A stretch of 54,306 nt of DNA. Source: Rhizophagus sp. LPA8_4_AMF. Its lineage: Eukaryota > Glomeromycota > Glomeromycetes > Glomerales > Glomeraceae. The translations under genes and the position numbers were made by a program. The stretch covers positions 1-54,306 of the forward strand of contig JADRCO010000104.1 of assembly GCA_021464525.1 (NCBI GenBank), given 5' to 3'. Within the stretch, counting starts at the first letter, position 1, and each line of letters opens with the position of its first letter. Below the pieces are notes generated by a model. That model saw only the letters and a list, made by a program, of their open reading frames with translations. It searched no databases and was not told where the DNA came from. This document shows, one piece after another, positions 50,430 through 54,306 of the stretch.

Positions 50430-51029
50430 TCTGTTTACTAAATACTTTACCAATATCTTCGTCGAGTGCAATGCAAAAAAAATTATATTAATATTTTTGA
50501 CGTTACATCATATTTTTTATTTTTATTTCTTTTCGGAACCTTATAATCTCTTCATCCTTCCACGCTTCCAAAGAGTTTACAGAGGAAAATGATATGCTTT
50601 TTTTAACTCTGATAACAAAAGTATTTCAACATGAATGAAATTTATAAACTATAGTGTAGACACTTCCTATTCTGCACTCAAGTAATTGCCAAATAATATA
50701 TATGGTTACTCCCTATTTAGTGCGAGTATATTTGTTGTTTTTGACTATTGCTGGAATTTCTAATTACCTTCTCATTATTTGTAAGTTGCCTTTGGGTTAG
50801 GCGTTATTTCAATTTTAGTGGGTAGGTATACTTGGTTATTTTTGTTCAGTAGATCTCTATCTTGCATGTTGTTGAAATAGATTCAATGATAGTCGTCTAA
50901 TCAAAACTGTAGAAGAAGGCACTTGACCTGAAATTAACATTTTGGATGAGGAACTTTTTTCTCGACCTATAATTGTAAACCACCTCAAAGCTATTTTCCA
51001 AATTCCAACCAGCCAAAGATTAGTCGCGC

Positions 51030-51215
51030 TATTATACAGTTTATGGTGAACTTAGAACTGGGAAAACTATACTGATCAGTGCGGTTATTGTAACGACTCC
51101 ACAGGTAATAAGTTACCCCAAATTGATATAATAACGATCTGGGTCCGAGCCGGAAGCAGACTTGCATCAAGAGAAGTTGGTCGTGGTGTTGTATACATCG
51201 ATGTCCCTCCTATGG
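51030..51215 (+). pseudogene. Decayed RecA/Rad51-like ATPase fragment
   Basis: In one frame 51039-51104 reads VYGELRTGKTILISAVIVTT plus PQ, with a Walker-A-like GELRTGKT as in Rad51/Dmc1. After about 55 bp a second frame reads LASREVGRGVVYIDVPP (~51161-51211), like the region before Walker-B of the same family. The 55-bp gap looks like an old intron (GTAATA...GCAG), but the phases do not join, and I find no continuation either side. The family assignment rests on these two short motifs only. Confidence 0.4.
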
Positions 51216-52469
51216 TTAATTATTTTGGTAAAGTAATTTTTTATAAATATGGTATTGGGAGTTGCTTATTTTTTGATTTACCAGAAAATTTATTGGATTT
51301 TTTACGCCATATGTTTGTTATAAGGCATGTAATGAGCAACAGCAATTTTACTAACAATTGTGACTTTTTTAGTAAGGATCAAAGTGTTGGCATATTATAA
51401 TAAAAAAAAGTATTAAGTCTATTTTAAATATCTATAGGATCATTAAAGAATAGAGCAGTAGGTAGTAATGAATCTACGATTAAGAAGTAAATAAAAAATA
51501 GACAGTATAACTGTATAAGTCTATAATTATAAAATAAAGCTTTGTCATGTATCAGTAGGAATACAATCCTGAACTTTTGTATTTTTTTTACATGTATAGT
51601 CACTACTGGATATAACGAACCTTTTGTTCCAGAAAGTTTAGTTTAATATATAATGAATTCATTATATAATATACTGAACTACTGGATAATTTAGGCTAAA
51701 TTTATAATACTAACCAGAATTATAATTTCATTTAACATAAATTTTTGAAAAAATTATTGATATAAATCCTGGCTAGTACTATAAATTTGGTCTGAATTAT
51801 ATAGGGGGCTAATTCAGATATGTTATAGTATTTTATTATAATGAAATTTTAATCAAATAGGTTCCTTATAAGTTAGTGAAACGTTTTCTATTAATAAATT
51901 ATAAGTAAAAAAAACGTTTCGAACCAGTGATAACTATATATATTAACGCTATTTAATTTTAAATTGTAGCTTATAGATCAACACAGCCAGAATACACATT
52001 TTTATTTATTGTGATGATTTCTTATTGATTCAAGAATTTGTATAAAAAATTTTTGGTAAAATTGTTTTGCTTAAAAAATAATCAGCCAGTATAATCTAAT
52101 TATTTACTTGACTGTATCTATATATATATACTAATAAACTTTTGAATATTTCACTTTTTGTATAAAATTTATTAAGTATGTTTAAGGTTGTTTGACTAAA
52201 CCCCTCCAAAATTCTACGATTAGTTTTACCTAGATTTTAATATGAATTTAATATAGTTTTGCAGAGTTTCTCCAGTTCCACCATTTACTAATATAGTTTT
52301 GGCAGTTTCAGCATTCAACTAGTTTCGTTAACTTTTTAATAAGACTTTAATATAGTTTTATCAAGTTTTACCCTTTCATCATTATGTCAACTTGCTAAAT
52401 CCCCTAGTTTTGGCAAGCAATCTTAAGTATGTTATTAGAGCTTAAATTATTGGAACAACATATTCAACC

Positions 52470-52571
52470 TTTGAGGCTAAAAATGCTAAACTTAAGGATG
52501 AAAATACAAAATTAAGACATATTATAGAGAAAAATGCTAAACATGATTCACTTAAAATCGAAGAAAATTAG
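52470..52571 (+). pseudogene. Fragment of a coiled-coil gene
   Basis: The 33-codon stretch FEAKNAKLKDENTKLRHIIE... EEN ends at TAG, has a TAA about 24 bases upstream, and continues in frame after the stop as YCSKALAFLSEPNSRKFS. The heptad-like KN/KL pattern is that of repetitive coiled-coil proteins. Too short to assign. Confidence 0.4.
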
Positions 52572-52952
52572 TATTGTTCAAAAGCATTAGCCTTTCTATC
52601 TGAACCTAATTCAAGGAAATTTTCAATTAAATTAAGGCTAAAAAAAGATTAAACTTGAAGCTATATAGCAATAGAAATCTATACATTTGGTGAAAAAAAT
52701 TAAGAAAAATTACAGTTTAAAGATTTTGTGAAAGAAATATTAAGAACAACAATCTTATTAGTACATTAGACAATATTGGTTTATAGATAGATAGAAAATT
52801 TAATAATAGCTTAGATAGTAACATAAAGTAGTGAAATGGAAGCCATTTTTACTATATAAAAGAACTAAAAGCCAGCAGGCATGATTTCTTTATTTCTTTA
52901 TTCCCCTTTTATATGATTTACCTCAAGTTATTTTTAACTTATTAGTCAAGCC

Positions 52953-53174
52953 TAGAGTTTAGAACCGGTTTCATTTTTTGAAACCAGTTTGTATTAAAAT
53001 CGTGACTAAGTACAATTTTATTAAGTTAATTCTGGCTGAAATTGATTGATTAGTTATATTTAATTGATCACAACTTATCATCGATTTTATAGGCTAGTTC
53101 TAGCTATATTTAAATTCAGGTCCAAATAATAAACCAGATATAAACCATTATTTACAAACCAGTTCTAAACTCTA
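52953..53174. mobile_element. hAT-type MITE with 8-bp target-site duplication
   Basis: The termini TAGAGTTTAGAACCGGTTT (52953-52971) and its complement (53156-53174) match at 18 of 19 positions. The element is flanked on both sides by the same 8 bp, GTCAAGCC (52945-52952 and 53175-53182). An 8-bp duplication plus a TAGAG terminus (hAT consensus YARNG) are the accepted marks of the hAT superfamily. At 222 bp and without a transposase frame it is non-autonomous. Confidence 0.9.
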
Positions 53175-53639
53175 GTCAAGCCTCTGGCTTTTTTATTACT
53201 TTAAAAACAATATAATAATAAGATTTCACTTCAAATTTCTAATATGATATATATTGCATTTTTATTTCATTATATTAAGCATTAAAAGAATTGACTTTCA
53301 TATATATAAAGAATTAATTGATCTTTTGAATTCTATAATTTCATCTGTTATTTGTATAATTGGTAGTGTTAAATATAGATTGGCCCTAAATTGATTTTTT
53401 ATAAAATTAATTTCAGCAAGCAATTTCGGCATTATGATATTTTTTAATATTTTTTATATAAATAATTATAAAATAATTAAATAATTTAATGTATTTTAAG
53501 TTAAAGAATTCAAAAAAATTTAAACAAAATTTTGACTATTAAATAAATTAATTTTGGAAACTAAAAAAACAATTTTAGCATTTCAGATTTTGGCTTTTAG
53601 CCAAAATTAAAAAAAGTAATTTTACGGCCATTTATAGTA

Positions 53640-54260
53640 TTGAAAGCTCTCTTGAAATTTCTAAAGGTTCTTGGTTAAAATATCGATTAGGATTTACATT
53701 ATTTTTGCCACTGGAAATGCTTGAAACTGGACTTTGATTCTTTCATAATTTTCTCTAGAATATTTTAAATTAGATGAAAGCTCTTTAGTGATAGAAGGAT
53801 ATTCCTTTTAAATTATAGTAGAAGTTGTTGCATTAGTGAAATCAATTAACTTAATGCCAATTAAAAATATTTTTTTCCAAATGGTATGCAAACACAATAT
53901 TTCTTCAGCTTCCTCAGCATTATCAAAAAAATGGAAATATTTTCTTTAATTAAGCTCTTTGATTGTTAATAAAGAATTGATAATTTGGTATGCTACTTCA
54001 TGATATTTTTATTATGGATAGATTTGTGCACTTCTAAGTTTCTTTTCAGTAATATGTAAGATTGTCTATTTATTATTTACAGGAAAAGAGTTAGCAATTA
54101 ATCCAAAATAAAATTGCATAAACTCAAACTAATTCTTATCTTTAAATTCATTTTCAGTTAAAAATTCATTAGCAACAAACTTTAGATCAATGATATGACC
54201 ACTAACTAATTCATATAAACTATTTACTGCTACTTCTTTACAGAAACTTATAGTTTTCAA
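53640..54260 (-). pseudogene. Decayed protein-coding frame with in-frame TAA/TAG stops
   Basis: One minus-strand frame reads like protein for ~200 codons: EVAVNSLYELVSGHIIDLKF, VANEFLTENEFKDKN, stop, FEFMQFYFGLIANSFPVNNK, stop, TILHITEKKLRSAQIYP, two stops, KYHEVAYQIINSLLTIKELN, stop, RKYFHFFDNAEEAEEILCL, and further. The eight stops seen are five TAA and three TAG, with no frameshift. A TGA occurs only near 54270, beyond the part that looks coding. The family is not recognised. Confidence 0.5.
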
Positions 54261-54306
54261 TCAACATAGAATCAACATAGTTAAGTTTAACTTAAATATG
54301 CTGTTT

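Larger units (their letters stand above)
49696..54306. other. Gene-poor, repeat-rich right end
   Basis: 4.6 kb with no intact gene. It holds inverted-repeat termini (50190-50429), a decayed RecA/Rad51-like fragment (~51030-51215), a coiled-coil gene fragment (52470-52571), a hAT-type MITE (52953-53174) and a decayed minus-strand frame (~53640-54260). Two tandem telomere-like units (ACCCTAACCCT) occur once near 49940. Confidence 0.6.

Overview
The window looks like nuclear DNA of an early-diverging, very AT-rich filamentous fungus, most likely an arbuscular mycorrhizal fungus of the Rhizophagus/Glomeromycotina type. The evidence is a fungal pentafunctional AROM gene, many short GT-AG introns (about 50-120 bp), long A/T homopolymers, several F-box paralogues, and a kinase gene fused to Sel1 repeats, a combination typical of Glomeromycotina expansions. 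The organism call is inferred from family content and base composition, not from a marker gene. I recognised no tRNA, rRNA or CRISPR array.

Layout. 1-1620 (+) is the 3' part of a shortened AROM-like gene (end of DHQ synthase plus EPSP synthase, then stop). 4005-8767 (+) is a full AROM gene (ARO1) whose positions 5096-6651 match 1-1556 base for base by eye. 10880-16354 (+) is ATP-dependent 5-oxoprolinase, 21 exons. 16752-22437 (-) is TRAPP-II subunit TRAPPC10/Trs130. 22890-26284 (+) is a Uds1-domain coiled-coil protein. 27689-28509 (-) is an F-box-like protein. 28981-29814 (-) and 33837-34346 (+) are paralogous divergent RNase III-fold proteins that flank 31264-33665 (+), a kaptin (KPTN) homologue, i.e. 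a KICSTOR subunit. 36797-39225 (+) encodes an MLKL-like four-helix N-terminus, a pseudokinase domain and Sel1 repeats. 39946-41604 (+) and 48022-49695 (+) are F-box proteins. 43860-44704 (+) is a Cnl2/NKP2 inner-kinetochore protein. 44963-47704 (-) is dihydroxyacetone kinase. From 49.7 kb to the end I see only repeats, two MITE-like elements and decayed coding fragments.

The genes do not form one pathway. Housekeeping genes (shikimate, glutathione cycle, Golgi traffic, glycerol/DHA metabolism, kinetochore) are interleaved with members of lineage-expanded families and separated by repeat-bearing spacers. The most interesting items are the MLKL-like pseudokinase, a kaptin homologue in a fungus, the AROM duplication with its abrupt identity boundary, the degenerate RNase III pair, and a decayed reading frame at the right end in which the stop codons are all TAA or TAG.
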